Shown: piece after piece, positions 1 through 9,182 of the stretch
Position numbering within the stretch: position 1 is the first letter of the stretch
How the letters are laid out: each line of letters opens with the position of its first letter
Assembly (NCBI GenBank): GCA_947175435.1
Contig: CAMWMS010000006.1
Location: forward strand, 1 to 37,746
Source: an uncultured Lachnospiraceae bacterium
GTDB lineage: Bacteria > Bacillota > Clostridia > Lachnospirales > Lachnospiraceae
Length of the DNA stretch: 37,746 bases
Direction: 5' to 3'
Position numbers and translations under genes: made by a program
The notes under the pieces: model-generated
The model's input: only the letters and a program-made list of their open reading frames with translations
Database searches by the model: none
Told to the model about the DNA's origin: nothing

Positions 1-948
1 ACAGAAAGAGTACCGGTGGGCTTCTGGTTTCACTTTGCACCGGATAATTTGTTTGATGACAGACCGGAGATCATCAGACGGAATGTAGAAGGACATTTCA
101 AATATTATGACGATTTCCACCCGGATTTCGTGAAACTGATGAGTGACGGTTACTTTCGGTATCCCAATCCTACACTGGAAAAAGTGGAGACGGCAGAGGA
201 TCTGAAGAAGGCGCAAAGCGGGTTGGTGGATTCGTGGATCGAAGCGCAGACGGCGCTTGTCAAAGAACTGACGGATCGCTTCGGAAGTGAAGTGCCGACA
301 TTCTATAATATTTTTGCACCCGCGACGGTCTTAGGATTTTCACTGGAGACATCGGGTAACAAGCTGACACTGGCGGAATTGATTAAGGAGAATCCGGAGG
401 AGCTGGCATATGCCTTAAATGTCATTAAAAAAGATCTTGCCAAGCTGGCAGTCAGCATTATTACGCAGGGCAAGGCAGACGGCATTTACTTGAGCACGAA
501 GAACATACAGGATGAAGCGGTCACGAAGGAAGAGTATTGGAAGTATGTTACTCCCAGCGAACAGGGGGTTCTGAATGCGGCGAACGCAGTCAGCGACTAT
601 AACCTGTTACATATCTGCGGCTATGAGGGAGCAAGGAACGATCTTACCGTTTACAAAGACTATGATGTAAAGGTGATTAACTGGGCGGTTGTTGTAGAAG
701 GGGTTTCTTTAAAGGAAGGTAAGGAATTATTTGGCGGACGTGCCGTCATCGGCGGATTTGCCAACACGACGGAGGGCGTTCTTTACAGCGGAAGCAAGGA
801 AGAGGTTGAGAAGTATACGCGCGAGTTGTTAGACCAGGCAGGGACAACAGGTGTTATTTTGGGAGCGGACTGCACGATTCCGTTGAACACCCCTATCGAG
901 AGACTGGAGTGGGTCAGACAGGCGGCAGCAGATTACGCGAAAGCATAA
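1..948 (+). CDS. Uroporphyrinogen decarboxylase-like protein (5' end outside window)
   Basis: The reading frame is already open at base 1 (T-E-R-V-P before the first possible GTG at 16), so the gene begins upstream of the window. The visible N-terminus, VPVGFWFHFAPDN, and the later ICGYEG, GGFANTTEGVL and GADCTIP segments match the TIM-barrel UROD superfamily. That superfamily includes true uroporphyrinogen decarboxylases and corrinoid or CoM-type methyltransferases. In this group the C-terminal GADCTIP region usually lies near the active site. Lachnospiraceae carry many UROD-like paralogues unrelated to haem synthesis, and no haem gene is adjacent here, so decarboxylase activity is not assured. 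The next gene starts 90 bases on, with no clear terminator between, so it may be co-transcribed with the amino-acid transporter. Confidence 0.8.
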   Translation, partial: TERVPVGFWFHFAPDNLFDDRPEIIRRNVEGHFKYYDDFHPDFVKLMSDGYFRYPNPTLEKVETAEDLKKAQSGLVDSWIEAQTALVKELTDRFGSEVPTFYNIFAPATVLGFSLETSGNKLTLAELIKENPEELAYALNVIKKDLAKLAVSIITQGKADGIYLSTKNIQDEAVTKEEYWKYVTPSEQGVLNAANAVSDYNLLHICGYEGARNDLTVYKDYDVKVINWAVVVEGVSLKEGKELFGGRAVIGGFANTTEGVLYSGSKEEVEKYTRELLDQAGTTGVILGADCTIPLNTPIERLEWVRQAAADYAKA

Positions 949-1038
949 TCTGGCGTCAAAATAGCATAAAAAGTGCAGACCGATAGGTAAAAAATTATCA
1001 TGGTCGGCTAAAACGATATTATGAGAGGAGATAACATT

Positions 1039-2031
1039 ATGAAAAATAAATTATACAGACAGACAATCAGAAAGATTACGGCATTGGGAGCAATAGCTCT
1101 GGTGGGAATTGGTGCGACAGCATGCGGTGATGCGCAGGCAGCTTCGGGAGCTGCGCTTCAGGCGGAGGCGAAGGAGACAACTGGGAATAATACAGGAGGA
1201 GCAGACATTTCGGATGACACAACTAACACAGTCAGCAGTACGGATACGGCAGGAGAGGGTGTGACCAAGATTACGGTCGCCCACACGCAGGCTTATAAGC
1301 CTTATGATTTCATCAATGAGAACGAAGAGTCTGACGGTTATGAGGTGGCAGTTTTAAAAGCCGTGGACGAATTGCTTCCGCAGTATGAATTTGAGTATGT
1401 GGGAACCACAGACGACGATCTGCTGATTGGTGTAGAGTCCGGCAAGTATGATGTAGGCACAAAAGGTGTATGGTGGACTTCGGAGCGTGAAAAGAAATTT
1501 GTTTTCCCGAAACATTATATCGGAAGCAGCATTATTGGTATCGTCATTCGTAGCGAAGATGCTGATCAGATTACAGATCTGGAATCTTTCGCAGAGTACA
1601 GCGGCAGTCTTGTTCCCATCGGTGCACAGAACGCACAGTATACGATTGTGGATAATTACAATAAGACTCATCCGGATAAACAGATCGATCTGATTGCAGG
1701 GGATCAGTTTGAGGTGGCGGATGCTTACCAGTGGGTACTGGAGGGAAGATATGATGCTTATATCAATATCAAGACTTCCTTTGAGGCAAGTGTGGAAGCA
1801 GAGGACGGAGAGTATCATGATTATCTGGATCGGCTGAGTTACATCACTTATGAAGGAATCCCTACATGGCCGCTTTTTAACATCAATAATCAGGCGCTTG
1901 CGGACGCATATGATGAGGCATGGGAGCAGCTTGAGGCGGACGGTACGTTGGAGAAACTCCAACAAGAATATTTTGGCTACAGTCTGTTTGACTACGTGCC
2001 TGAAGGATATCAGATCGGTGATGACCTATGA
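1039..2031 (+). CDS. Amino-acid ABC transporter substrate-binding lipoprotein
   Basis: This is a 330-residue extracytoplasmic solute-binding protein of the polar amino-acid family (SBP_bac_3). A basic N-terminus (MKNKLYRQTIRK) and hydrophobic stretch lead to ATAC, a plausible lipobox, so Cys about 29 would anchor the protein in the membrane. A Ser/Thr/Gly/Glu-rich linker follows, then the binding fold from ITVAHTQAYKPYDF onward, with ESGKYDVG and GRYDAY signatures. The ATG at 1039 is preferred to the one at 1021 because GAGGAG at 1024-1029 is correctly spaced from it and would lie inside the longer ORF. The stop overlaps the start of the permease gene, so it is the first gene of the importer operon. 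The substrate cannot be read from the sequence. Confidence 0.9.
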   Translation: MKNKLYRQTIRKITALGAIALVGIGATACGDAQAASGAALQAEAKETTGNNTGGADISDDTTNTVSSTDTAGEGVTKITVAHTQAYKPYDFINENEESDGYEVAVLKAVDELLPQYEFEYVGTTDDDLLIGVESGKYDVGTKGVWWTSEREKKFVFPKHYIGSSIIGIVIRSEDADQITDLESFAEYSGSLVPIGAQNAQYTIVDNYNKTHPDKQIDLIAGDQFEVADAYQWVLEGRYDAYINIKTSFEASVEAEDGEYHDYLDRLSYITYEGIPTWPLFNINNQALADAYDEAWEQLEADGTLEKLQQEYFGYSLFDYVPEGYQIGDDL

Positions 2032-2726
2032 GACCATTTCATCCATATTATATAATTGAAGTATTGCCTGTACTGATTCCATATCTGCTTGTTACCGCCG
2101 GTATTGTCATAGGAACGGTTTTCTTCGGAAGCCTGCTTGGCATACTGCTGGCGGCGGGCAGAATCAGGCGCGGAAGAGTGGGAAGGGTGATCGCGAACAT
2201 ATATATCTATGTGATACGCTGTGTGCCGTCGATTGTGCTGTTGTTCCTTGTTTACTATGGATTGCCGGAATTTCTAAATGTATTCGGTGTTGATATCAAT
2301 AATGCAGGCAAAGGATTTTTCGTGATCACGACGTTTTCCATTCTGTTTGCCGCTGCCATGGCGGAGGTGTTTCGCTCTGCCTACGAAGCGGTGGACAAAG
2401 GGCAGCGGGAGGCGGCGGTGAGCATCGGGCTTACGGAATTCCAGGCATTTCGCAGAATCGTGCTGCCGCAGTGTGTCAGGGTTGCGATTCCGAATTTTAC
2501 AAATGCACTGATCAATCTGATGAAAGAGGGATCGCTTGCATATACGATAGGATTGATAGATATTATGGGTAAAGGACAGTTGATCATTGGACAGAATCAA
2601 GGCTCATATAGTCTGGAAGTGTATCTGGCGCTTTTCATTTTGTACTGGGTACTGACAGTCGTGATCGAGAAGGGCGCGGGCTTGTTGGAAACGCGCTTAC
2701 AGTATTGCAGAAGGACGATTGCATAA
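2028..2726 (+). CDS. Amino-acid ABC transporter permease (HisM/GlnP type)
   Basis: This is a 232-residue inner-membrane permease of the His/Glu/Gln/Arg family with about five hydrophobic segments. The EAA loop is visible around residues 120-150 (AYEAVDKGQREAAVSIGLTE followed by QAFRRIVLPQ), which is the contact site for the ATPase. Its ATG overlaps the TGA of the binding-protein gene (ATGA), implying translational coupling. It pairs with the second permease at 2771-3511, probably as a heterodimer. Confidence 0.92.
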   Translation: MRPFHPYYIIEVLPVLIPYLLVTAGIVIGTVFFGSLLGILLAAGRIRRGRVGRVIANIYIYVIRCVPSIVLLFLVYYGLPEFLNVFGVDINNAGKGFFVITTFSILFAAAMAEVFRSAYEAVDKGQREAAVSIGLTEFQAFRRIVLPQCVRVAIPNFTNALINLMKEGSLAYTIGLIDIMGKGQLIIGQNQGSYSLEVYLALFILYWVLTVVIEKGAGLLETRLQYCRRTIA

Positions 2727-2770
2727 AGGAATATTGTAAGGAAACGGAACGAGAAGAAATGAGGTAGAAG

Positions 2771-3511
2771 ATGAAACTGGACACAAAATTTATGTTAGAG
2801 ACGTTCATAGATGTCTTAGGCGGTGTGCCTGTTACGCTGAAGATCACGATTGTGACGCTTCTTGTTTCGGTGCCGGCAGGATTTATGATGGCACTGTCGA
2901 GAGCAGGAAATGGCAGGATTGGTAGAAGGATCATAATAGCATATGTGTCCCTAATACGTGGAACACCGGTTGTATTGCAGATCTTGTTTCTGTACAGTCT
3001 GCTTCCCACTTTGCTTAATTATCTTATCAAAGAAATTTTGGGACTGGAATATAATATTTTTCGGTTAGATCCCATTCTCTATGCCTACAGTGTATTTATT
3101 CTGAATACAACGGCGGTGCTGTCGGAAGTGTTCCGGTCGGCGTTGTCCACTGTCAATCAGGGACAGATGGAGGCGGCATTGTCCATCGGGATGACGAAAA
3201 CACAGGCATATATCAGAATTATTGTCCCACAGGCACTTGTGGCGGCGCTGCCGAATATCTGTAATACCACGGTCAGTTTGTTGAAGAGCACTTCGCTGGC
3301 TTTTATGATGACAGTCAGGGATATCACAGCGATCGCGAAGATAGACGCTTCGTTCGGGTATAATTATCTGGAAGCATATCTGGTTATTTTCTTCGCATAT
3401 ATCCTGTTATGCAGTCTGGTGCAGGGAGTGTTCTATCTGACGGAGCACAGTGTCTCTTCGTATCGGAGAGAAAAAGCGATTCGGAAAGCGCCGGTTATGC
3501 AGAACGGATAA
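2771..3511 (+). CDS. Amino-acid ABC transporter permease, second subunit
   Basis: This is a 246-residue permease paralogous to the preceding gene. Hydrophobic segments flank a typical EAA loop (ALSTVNQGQMEAALSIGMTK, then QAYIRIIVPQALVAALPN). The GNGRIGRR turn and SLIRGTPVVLQI segment are characteristic of the HisMQ family. A GAGG motif shortly before the ATG serves as ribosome binding site. It lies 44 bases after the first permease and 90 bases before the ATPase, all on one strand, consistent with one operon. Confidence 0.92.
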   Translation: MKLDTKFMLETFIDVLGGVPVTLKITIVTLLVSVPAGFMMALSRAGNGRIGRRIIIAYVSLIRGTPVVLQILFLYSLLPTLLNYLIKEILGLEYNIFRLDPILYAYSVFILNTTAVLSEVFRSALSTVNQGQMEAALSIGMTKTQAYIRIIVPQALVAALPNICNTTVSLLKSTSLAFMMTVRDITAIAKIDASFGYNYLEAYLVIFFAYILLCSLVQGVFYLTEHSVSSYRREKAIRKAPVMQNG

Positions 3512-3601
3512 TGAATGCGGAAAATAAGGAAGAGAATGTAACGGTGAGGGCAGGTTCGCGCTTTTACCGGATGACATAACAGTGCAGGGAGGATGAATAC
3601 G

Positions 3602-4354
3602 ATGTTGGAAGTTAAAAATGTACATAAAGCCTTCGGGCACAATGAGGTGCTTAAGGGTGTGGATATCAAAGTGGATAAAGGTGACATTATTGTCATATTA
3701 GGTCCAAGCGGTTCCGGAAAAACAACATTTTTGCGATGCTTGAACTTTTTGGAAAAAGCTGATCAGGGAACCATGGACTTTGACGATATTCATACGGAGC
3801 TAAAAAGCGCTTCCAAGAGTGTTATTACAAAGGTGAGAAGGAAAACGGCATTTGTATTTCAGAATTATAATCTTTTTCAGAATAAAACCGCTATTCAGAA
3901 TGTAATGGAGGGATTGACCGTTGCACGTAAAGTTCCGAAAGAGGAGGCGCGTCAGATCGCGCAGCAAGCCTTGGATAAGGTAGGACTGGAGGATCGGTAC
4001 GATTATTATCCGTCCCAGCTTTCCGGAGGGCAGCAGCAGAGAGTGGGCATCGCAAGAGCTATTGCAGTGAATCCGGATGTATTGCTTTTTGATGAGCCTA
4101 CTTCAGCGCTGGATCCGGAATTGATCGGTGAAGTCTTAACAGTCATGAAGAAGCTGGCAAAAGAGGGCGCAACCATGATCATTGTTACCCATGAGATGAG
4201 TTTTGCACAGGAAGTAGCCAGTAAGGTGATCTTTATGGACGGCGGCGTGGTCGTGGAGCAGGGCAGCGCAAAGCAGATTTTTACTGCACCGAAAGAAGAG
4301 CGGACATCACAGTTTCTGCATAGGGTGTTGAAAGATTATGATTACGTAATCTAG
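3602..4354 (+). CDS. Amino-acid ABC transporter ATP-binding protein
   Basis: This is a 250-residue ATPase of the polar amino-acid uptake family, which energises the two permeases from the cytoplasmic side. Walker A is GPSGSGKTT, the Q-loop follows FVFQNYNLF, the signature is LSGGQQQR, Walker B is [12 protein letters not shown] and the H-loop is VTHEM. The ATG at 3602 is chosen over 3593 because AGGGAGG at 3586-3592 abuts 3593 but is nine bases from 3602. It closes the importer operon. No strong terminator is evident after its stop, only a weak ATGGT/ACCAT pairing. Confidence 0.94.
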   Translation: MLEVKNVHKAFGHNEVLKGVDIKVDKGDIIVILGPSGSGKTTFLRCLNFLEKADQGTMDFDDIHTELKSASKSVITKVRRKTAFVFQNYNLFQNKTAIQNVMEGLTVARKVPKEEARQIAQQALDKVGLEDRYDYYPSQLSGGQQQRVGIARAIAVNPDVLLFDEPTSALDPELIGEVLTVMKKLAKEGATMIIVTHEMSFAQEVASKVIFMDGGVVVEQGSAKQIFTAPKEERTSQFLHRVLKDYDYVI

Positions 4355-4418
4355 TAGGTATGGTTTCAGCTATATTCTGTCACCATGTGAAATAATCGAT
4401 AAAACATTTTGAAAAGTA

Positions 4419-4447
4419 TTGACAATCGTCCAAACGAGTTGTATGAT
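4419..4447 (+). promoter_or_regulatory. Consensus sigma-A promoter for the Rpn nuclease gene
   Basis: TTGACA at 4419-4424 and TATGAT at 4442-4447 are separated by exactly 17 bases. This is near-perfect vegetative promoter spacing. It shows that the nuclease gene is transcribed independently of the importer, with an untranslated leader of roughly 200 bases. Confidence 0.8.
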
Positions 4448-4500
4448 AATCCTATCAAAAATCTTTTGTGAAAATCTGTAGCCTTGTCATGATGGATTAG

Positions 4501-4572
4501 TCAGACAGGTATCTTTGGCAAATCGCCAACATTTTCACAAGCAATTAATGTTGGCAGAGCCGGGATATCTGA
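4501..4572 (+). promoter_or_regulatory. Folded 5' leader of the Rpn gene (candidate cis-acting RNA)
   Basis: Three nested pairings are visible. TCAGA plus TATC (4501-4513) pairs with GATATCTGA (4564-4572), GGC (4517-4519) pairs with GCC (4559-4561), and GCCAACATT (4525-4533) pairs with AATGTTGGC (4547-4555). Together they give an extended hairpin with a 13-base loop inside the leader. No U-tract follows, so it is not a simple terminator. I do not recognise it as a known riboswitch class. The rest of 4573-4650 shows nothing I can name. Confidence 0.35.
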
Positions 4573-4661
4573 TTTGTGATTGTGTGAGCGATGTAACAGC
4601 GAAAGGTTGAATTGTTGCGGAGCGATCGTATATATTCTGTTTCTGCCGGAATGGAGGAATG

Positions 4662-5567
4662 ATGGATTATACGAAGAAGAAACTTGAAGACATGGATGTT
4701 ATGGATGATTTCCTGATGGGGCAGTTGGCGGCGGATGAATCCTTTGGCACGGATTTTTGCCGGTTGGTCATATCCACACTGCTACAGAGGAAAATTGGGA
4801 AACTGCGAGTCAGTACACAAAAGGTTCTCGCTGCGTTGACACCTTCTCAGCGTGGAATACGGATGGATGTTGAAGTGGAAGAATTGGGTGAGTTTGAAGG
4901 TGGCGAGAAACCGGCGGTCATGAATATTTATGATATGGAACCGCATTTGTATAAAGGTATGGATATTCCGCGACATAACCGTTTCTATCAGGCAAAGATA
5001 GACAGCAGAGGATTGAGGAGTGGGGAGAAAGACTTTTCGAAACTTCCAAACCTGTATGTTTTGATGATTCTAAGCTTTGATCCTTTCGGGAAAGACCGTA
5101 TGGTGTATACGATTCGGAATCAGTGCGAGGAAGAGCCGGAGTTGGAATATGAGGATGGCCTAAGGTTTTATTATTTTTATGCAGGAGGTACATATGGTGG
5201 GAATGAAGCAATTAGGGCGATGCTTACCTATATGCAGGACAGTCGGGCAAAAAATGTAACAGATCAGGCAACCGCTGAGCTTCACAGCTATGTGAGCAGG
5301 GTGAAACTTCTACCGGAGGTGAGAGATGCGTATATGAAGTGGGATGAGTATATTTATTACATGCAAAAGGAAGAGAGAGAAAAAGCAGCCATTGACACGA
5401 TGGTGCAGGATATTCTGGATATCTTGGAAGAGTATGGTGATATTCCCGAACATGTGAAGAGTCGGCTTGGCGAAACGGATGATAAAGAAATATTAAAGAA
5501 ATGGCTTAAACTATCTGCAAAGGTAAACAGTATTGAGGAATTTGAGGCTGGAATGCAGCCCGTATAA
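4662..5567 (+). CDS. Rpn/PD-(D/E)XK nuclease-family transposase-like protein
   Basis: This is a 301-residue member of the Rpn / PD-(D/E)XK transposase-like family common in Lachnospiraceae. Experimentally studied Rpn proteins are DNA endonucleases linked to RecA-independent recombination and, more recently, to phage defence. The nuclease core is visible as IRMDVEVEE (about 66-74), then IYDMEP and PRHNRFYQAKIDSRGL, where family members carry the catalytic D...E-x-Q/K residues. YVLMILSFDPF continues the fold. The second acidic motif reads DMEP rather than the usual DIEMQ, so activity is uncertain. The C-terminal third is helical and charged. GGAGG at 4653-4657 sits one base from an ATG at 4659 and four from 4662, so 4662 is preferred. 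It stands alone with its own promoter. Confidence 0.8.
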   Translation: MDYTKKKLEDMDVMDDFLMGQLAADESFGTDFCRLVISTLLQRKIGKLRVSTQKVLAALTPSQRGIRMDVEVEELGEFEGGEKPAVMNIYDMEPHLYKGMDIPRHNRFYQAKIDSRGLRSGEKDFSKLPNLYVLMILSFDPFGKDRMVYTIRNQCEEEPELEYEDGLRFYYFYAGGTYGGNEAIRAMLTYMQDSRAKNVTDQATAELHSYVSRVKLLPEVRDAYMKWDEYIYYMQKEEREKAAIDTMVQDILDILEEYGDIPEHVKSRLGETDDKEILKKWLKLSAKVNSIEEFEAGMQPV

Positions 5568-5596
5568 GCTAAAGGCACACATGGAAACACATAGAT

Positions 5597-5632
5597 AACC
5601 GGGGCATGAAGCAATCGGCTCCTGCTCCGGTT
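5597..5632. terminator. Hairpin between convergent genes
   Basis: AACCGGGGCA (5597-5606) pairs with TGCTCCGGTT (5623-5632) with one G-T wobble around a 16-base loop. It lies between the convergent nuclease and FtsX genes. No clear T-run follows on either strand, so it may only block read-through weakly. Confidence 0.4.
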
Positions 5633-5712
5633 GTATGTGTCCGGCGACGCATATCCGGGTTCGGCGGATGATACGCACCGCATAATTTGGCAATCATATT
5701 TATTTGTTTTTT

Positions 5713-8088
5713 CTACTGCGCATTTAACGTATCAACGATTGACATCTCCCGAATTTTCTTAATCGGACCGTGTATCGCCAGAATCACGGATATCATGACG
5801 ATTCCAACAATAATACCAAGTTCTGCGGTCGGCAGGCTCCACGGTTCACCCCAACGATAGGATACCAGAATCTCAAACAATTTCTTGTTTAGTGCAAGTC
5901 CCAGAACAATACCGCAGATGCCGCCCGCTACTGCATAGGTTGATGTTTCGGCGATGATCATTTTCTTAAGCTGTCTGTCGCTCAGGCCGATGGCACGCAG
6001 TCCGCCGTACTGTTTCATCCGAGCCTCTACGCTCATGGCAACACAGTTGATGATATTGCAGATGGTGACCATGGCGATCAGAAACAGAAAGCCGTAGATA
6101 AACAATTTAAACGAATAATTGGCTCCCAGCACACTCTGTTTGTCGATGCGCTGGTCGGAGAAGGTGCACCCTGTCCCCGCCAGAGAGCGCATTGCATCTA
6201 CATCATCGTCGGTGGCTTTTCCTGTCAGTTGAATATCGATGATGGTATAATCTTCGGCTCCCGTCAATTGTCTGAATGTATCTTCCGAACAGATGATGAT
6301 GTCGCCGTCCGGCGTGTTAAAAGGGCATTCCGATACCATTCCCGTAATCGTTATTTCCGTGGGCTGTCCGTCGATCATGAGGGTTACGGTGTCACCGACT
6401 TGTATTTCGGAGTGATTATTATATTGAGGAGCTGCCACGATGAGGCCGGTTCCGAGCTGCTCCTGCACTTCCTGCAAAGAGCCGTCGAGAAGGTATTTTT
6501 TTGCCCACTTAAACTGATGTTCTTCATAGGAAATCAACATTGTCGTATTTTCCCTGCCGTTTGTCACGGTGGGAAGATCGTAGGCAAACATCCTCCCGAA
6601 TGCCCTTTTGACAACAGGATTATCCTGCAATACGGGTATCAGAGAACGGTCTACCGTGCATGTGTTATCCGGACTTATCACAGAAATGTCCGGCGACCAC
6701 GGACTGAGCGCCTTGATTGAATGCTTCATGAAATCAACAGTCGTTGAGAAGGACAGGAAAAGTATGATGCTTAGGGCAAAGGAGCTCACCACCAGCAGAA
6801 AGTTCTTGCGGCTTGCTTTGGCATGATGGATGCCCAGTGCCGTGTCTACTTTGCAGAGGGTAGTGTTGGCTGCCCTGCGCACGGGTAAAGTGTCGTTGGC
6901 ATTACCTGTCACAGCCGCTAGCGGAGATGCCTTGGAAGCTCTCTTCGCCGGTGCCCGGGACGCCAGAAGTACGGTAAGCATTCCGATGATAACTCCGGCA
7001 GCTATGCTGGGCAGGCTGATGGCAAAAGCCGGCATGGTGGCAAAATACATGGGACTTAATGCGCGCAGAAGGGCGCACAGTACCCAGATGACAATTATGC
7101 CGAGAACGATACTGGCGGGGATGGCATAAGTACACAGACTCAATGCTTCTCTGTGGACTAACCGTATGATCTGTTTCGGCGTGGCACCCACACAGCGTAA
7201 CATCCCGAAGAATTCCGTCCGTCCGGCAATATTGCTGTTTAAGCTGCTGGCAATCATGAGGATGCCTGCCAGTAAGACCAGCATGGATAAAACAGCGGCG
7301 GCAGCATAGATCATCATCATAAACAGGTTGCCTTCGTCGCTTTGACCAAGTAATCCCAACAGCATTGCCTGTTCACCTACCTGATCGTGAGACAGATGAA
7401 ATTGTTCTTTAATGTCGTCTATCGATTTCCGTATTGTGCGGGGATTGCGGAACTGAACGAGAAAACAGCTGTCATAATCGTCAGGTTCGCCGTCAACAAC
7501 ACCGGGAAAGAAATCGCGGAAGGCGGCAGTGTTCATGAATACACCGTAAATGTCCTTTCGTAGGACCATGGGCAGGTCGTCGGCAAAACCGGATATGATG
7601 TAGGGGTATTCCATTCCAGCGGCATCACGAATGGATATCTGATCGCCGATGGTAAGTCCAAGTTCGTTTTTGACATTGCCGCTTACGAGCACTTCATTTT
7701 CTTTCTGTGGAAAAGAACCTTCGGAAATGGTATCGGCATAGATGTCTGTCACCTCGGCTTCATCGCTTCCGCAGATTACCACGTCTTTATCGGCTACTTT
7801 GTATCCCATATCCAGCCGATAATTCAATACTCCGTAGCAGGAGAGTACCTTGACATCCGGGCGTGCGGCAATCAGTGCAGCTTCCTCGTCGCTGATCTTA
7901 CTTAAGACGATGTGCCAGTTGCCGTCTTCCTGTTTCGTCTTGAGAAGCTGGCTTTGTATATACATGTCTGCCATGCCGAATATGGTTGCCACGAGGAAGA
8001 CCGACAGAAAAATGCAGAAGATTGACATACGATTCTGTTTTCTGTGTGCTTTTGTATAAAGTGGAACGAGTTCAAGATAATTTTTCAT
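5713..8088 (-). CDS. FtsX-like ABC transporter permease (two FtsX repeats, 8 TM)
   Basis: This is a 791-residue permease built as a duplicated FtsX unit. One N-terminal TM (about 20-42) precedes an extracellular MacB-type domain (to about 250) and three TMs (about 260-395). A fifth TM near 430 precedes a second extracellular domain, and three C-terminal TMs complete the protein. The cytoplasmic coupling motifs FFGMLRCVGATPKQI and GGLRAIGLSDRQLKKM precede the TM bundles as expected. Such mechanotransmission permeases usually act in antimicrobial-peptide or lipoprotein stress responses. The Met at 8088 is preferred to 8112 because GGAGAGGG lies just upstream. It overlaps the end of the ATPase gene by 17 bases, indicating tight coupling. 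The cargo is unknown. Confidence 0.88.
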   Translation of the reverse strand: MKNYLELVPLYTKAHRKQNRMSIFCIFLSVFLVATIFGMADMYIQSQLLKTKQEDGNWHIVLSKISDEEAALIAARPDVKVLSCYGVLNYRLDMGYKVADKDVVICGSDEAEVTDIYADTISEGSFPQKENEVLVSGNVKNELGLTIGDQISIRDAAGMEYPYIISGFADDLPMVLRKDIYGVFMNTAAFRDFFPGVVDGEPDDYDSCFLVQFRNPRTIRKSIDDIKEQFHLSHDQVGEQAMLLGLLGQSDEGNLFMMMIYAAAAVLSMLVLLAGILMIASSLNSNIAGRTEFFGMLRCVGATPKQIIRLVHREALSLCTYAIPASIVLGIIVIWVLCALLRALSPMYFATMPAFAISLPSIAAGVIIGMLTVLLASRAPAKRASKASPLAAVTGNANDTLPVRRAANTTLCKVDTALGIHHAKASRKNFLLVVSSFALSIILFLSFSTTVDFMKHSIKALSPWSPDISVISPDNTCTVDRSLIPVLQDNPVVKRAFGRMFAYDLPTVTNGRENTTMLISYEEHQFKWAKKYLLDGSLQEVQEQLGTGLIVAAPQYNNHSEIQVGDTVTLMIDGQPTEITITGMVSECPFNTPDGDIIICSEDTFRQLTGAEDYTIIDIQLTGKATDDDVDAMRSLAGTGCTFSDQRIDKQSVLGANYSFKLFIYGFLFLIAMVTICNIINCVAMSVEARMKQYGGLRAIGLSDRQLKKMIIAETSTYAVAGGICGIVLGLALNKKLFEILVSYRWGEPWSLPTAELGIIVGIVMISVILAIHGPIKKIREMSIVDTLNAQ

Positions 8089-8788
8089 CTCGGTAGCCCT
8101 CTCCTTTCCCACCTGTTTTACCCAGATCTGTCAGGCACCCGTCTGACACGCGAAACACTCTGTCCGCGGATACCGCCAGGTTGTTGTTATGTGTGATCAT
8201 GAGGATGGTCTGCTGGTAATGTCTGGACGCCTTGATGAGCAGGTCGAGCACTTCATCGCTGTTTCTGCTGTCCAGATTGCCGGTAGGCTCATCGGCCAGA
8301 ATCAGTTTTGGTTTTGTGATCAGGGCACGGCCGATGGCAACGCGCTGCTGTTGACCGCCTGACAACTGATTCGGAAGATGGTGTCGTCTGTCTTTCAGTC
8401 CTAAGATGTCCAGCATTTCTTCGATGTCGGCAGGATCGGGTCTGCGATAGTCGAGCAGAATAGGGAACATAATGTTCTGTTCTACGTTTAATTCCGCTAC
8501 CAATTGAAAAGATTGGAAGATGAAGCCGATATTCCGTCTTCTGAATATGGTGCGGTCTTCTTCTTTCATGGTAAAAAGGTCGTTTCTGTCGATGAGGATG
8601 TTACCGGAAGTCGGGGTATCGAGGGCGCCGATGCAGTTTAGCAGGGTGCTCTTGCCGGAGCCGGATTCGCCGACTACGGCGCAGAATTCACCTTTTTCTA
8701 GGGTGAAAGATACGTTTTTCAGGGCGTTTACCTGGGTTTCGCCTTTGCCGTAGGTTTTACATAGGTTGTGTACTTGTAAGATGTTCAT
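8072..8788 (-). CDS. ABC transporter ATP-binding protein (MacB/LolD type)
   Basis: This 238-residue ATPase partners the FtsX permease. Walker A is GESGSGKST, the Q-loop follows FIFQSFQLV, the signature is LSGGQQQR, Walker B is [12 protein letters not shown] and the H-loop is ITHNN. The TGNLD form of Walker B plus D-loop is typical of the MacB/LolD/BceA branch. The Met giving [14 protein letters not shown] is chosen because homologues begin there, and AAAGGAA lies upstream; the longer ORF to 8902 has no family resemblance. It is preceded by a long non-coding stretch (8789-9235) that holds its probable promoter and a large palindrome. Confidence 0.92.
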   Translation of the reverse strand: MNILQVHNLCKTYGKGETQVNALKNVSFTLEKGEFCAVVGESGSGKSTLLNCIGALDTPTSGNILIDRNDLFTMKEEDRTIFRRRNIGFIFQSFQLVAELNVEQNIMFPILLDYRRPDPADIEEMLDILGLKDRRHHLPNQLSGGQQQRVAIGRALITKPKLILADEPTGNLDSRNSDEVLDLLIKASRHYQQTILMITHNNNLAVSADRVFRVSDGCLTDLGKTGGKGEGYRDEKLS

Positions 8789-8887
8789 GGTGATGTAAGT
8801 TCCTTTCCGGCAGTAGTTGGATTGTGTTTGCAACATATGTATGCTTCGATGATTTGGGTGGTATATGGTGTAGGATATAGGCTGAGA

Positions 8888-9116
8888 GGGCAGATTGCGC
8901 AAAATGCTCTCTCGTGTCGGGCTTCGTCATATGGATTTTCTAAAATATTCCGGTAAGGTTGTGGAAACGGACGCAACCGCCCGCTACTCGCCATCCGAGC
9001 TCGGAGCGGGCTTTTCGGGACGTCCGTGTCCCGAAATTGCTGGATAACTTACGGAATATTAAGAAAATCTCATATTCCTACGCAGGACACGAGAGAACAT
9101 TTTGTGCAATCTGCCT
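8888..9116. repeat. 229-bp imperfect palindrome with internal hairpins
   Basis: The outer arms (about 8888-8957 and 9049-9116) are inverted copies over nearly 70 bases with few mismatches. For example, GGCAGATTGC at 8889-8898 matches GCAATCTGCC at 9106-9115, and CTCTCGTGTC matches GACACGAGAG. Inside are at least three short hairpins: GGTTG/CAACC, GCCCGCT/AGCGGGC and TTCGGGAC/GTCCCGAA. As RNA this would fold into a long closed stem with a multi-branch head. It fills the untranslated region between kinase and ATPase genes. It resembles a MITE or other palindromic interspersed element, but no target duplication is obvious and I see no second copy here. The plus-strand GCCCGCT/AGCGGGC stem followed by TTTT is terminator-like. 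Confidence 0.75.
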
Positions 9117-9182
9117 GCGGTAGGTTATTTCTGTATGCCGATATTTTTACCTGAATCTTTACTGCCTACGCGTATCTTAGCA

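Noticed and set aside
4362-4392. Possible terminator after the amino-acid ABC ATPase gene
   Set aside because: Only ATGGT/ACCAT can pair around a long loop and no T-run follows.
6229-7129. Long plus-strand reading frames opposite the FtsX permease gene
   Set aside because: They are antisense shadows without ribosome binding sites or domain resemblance.
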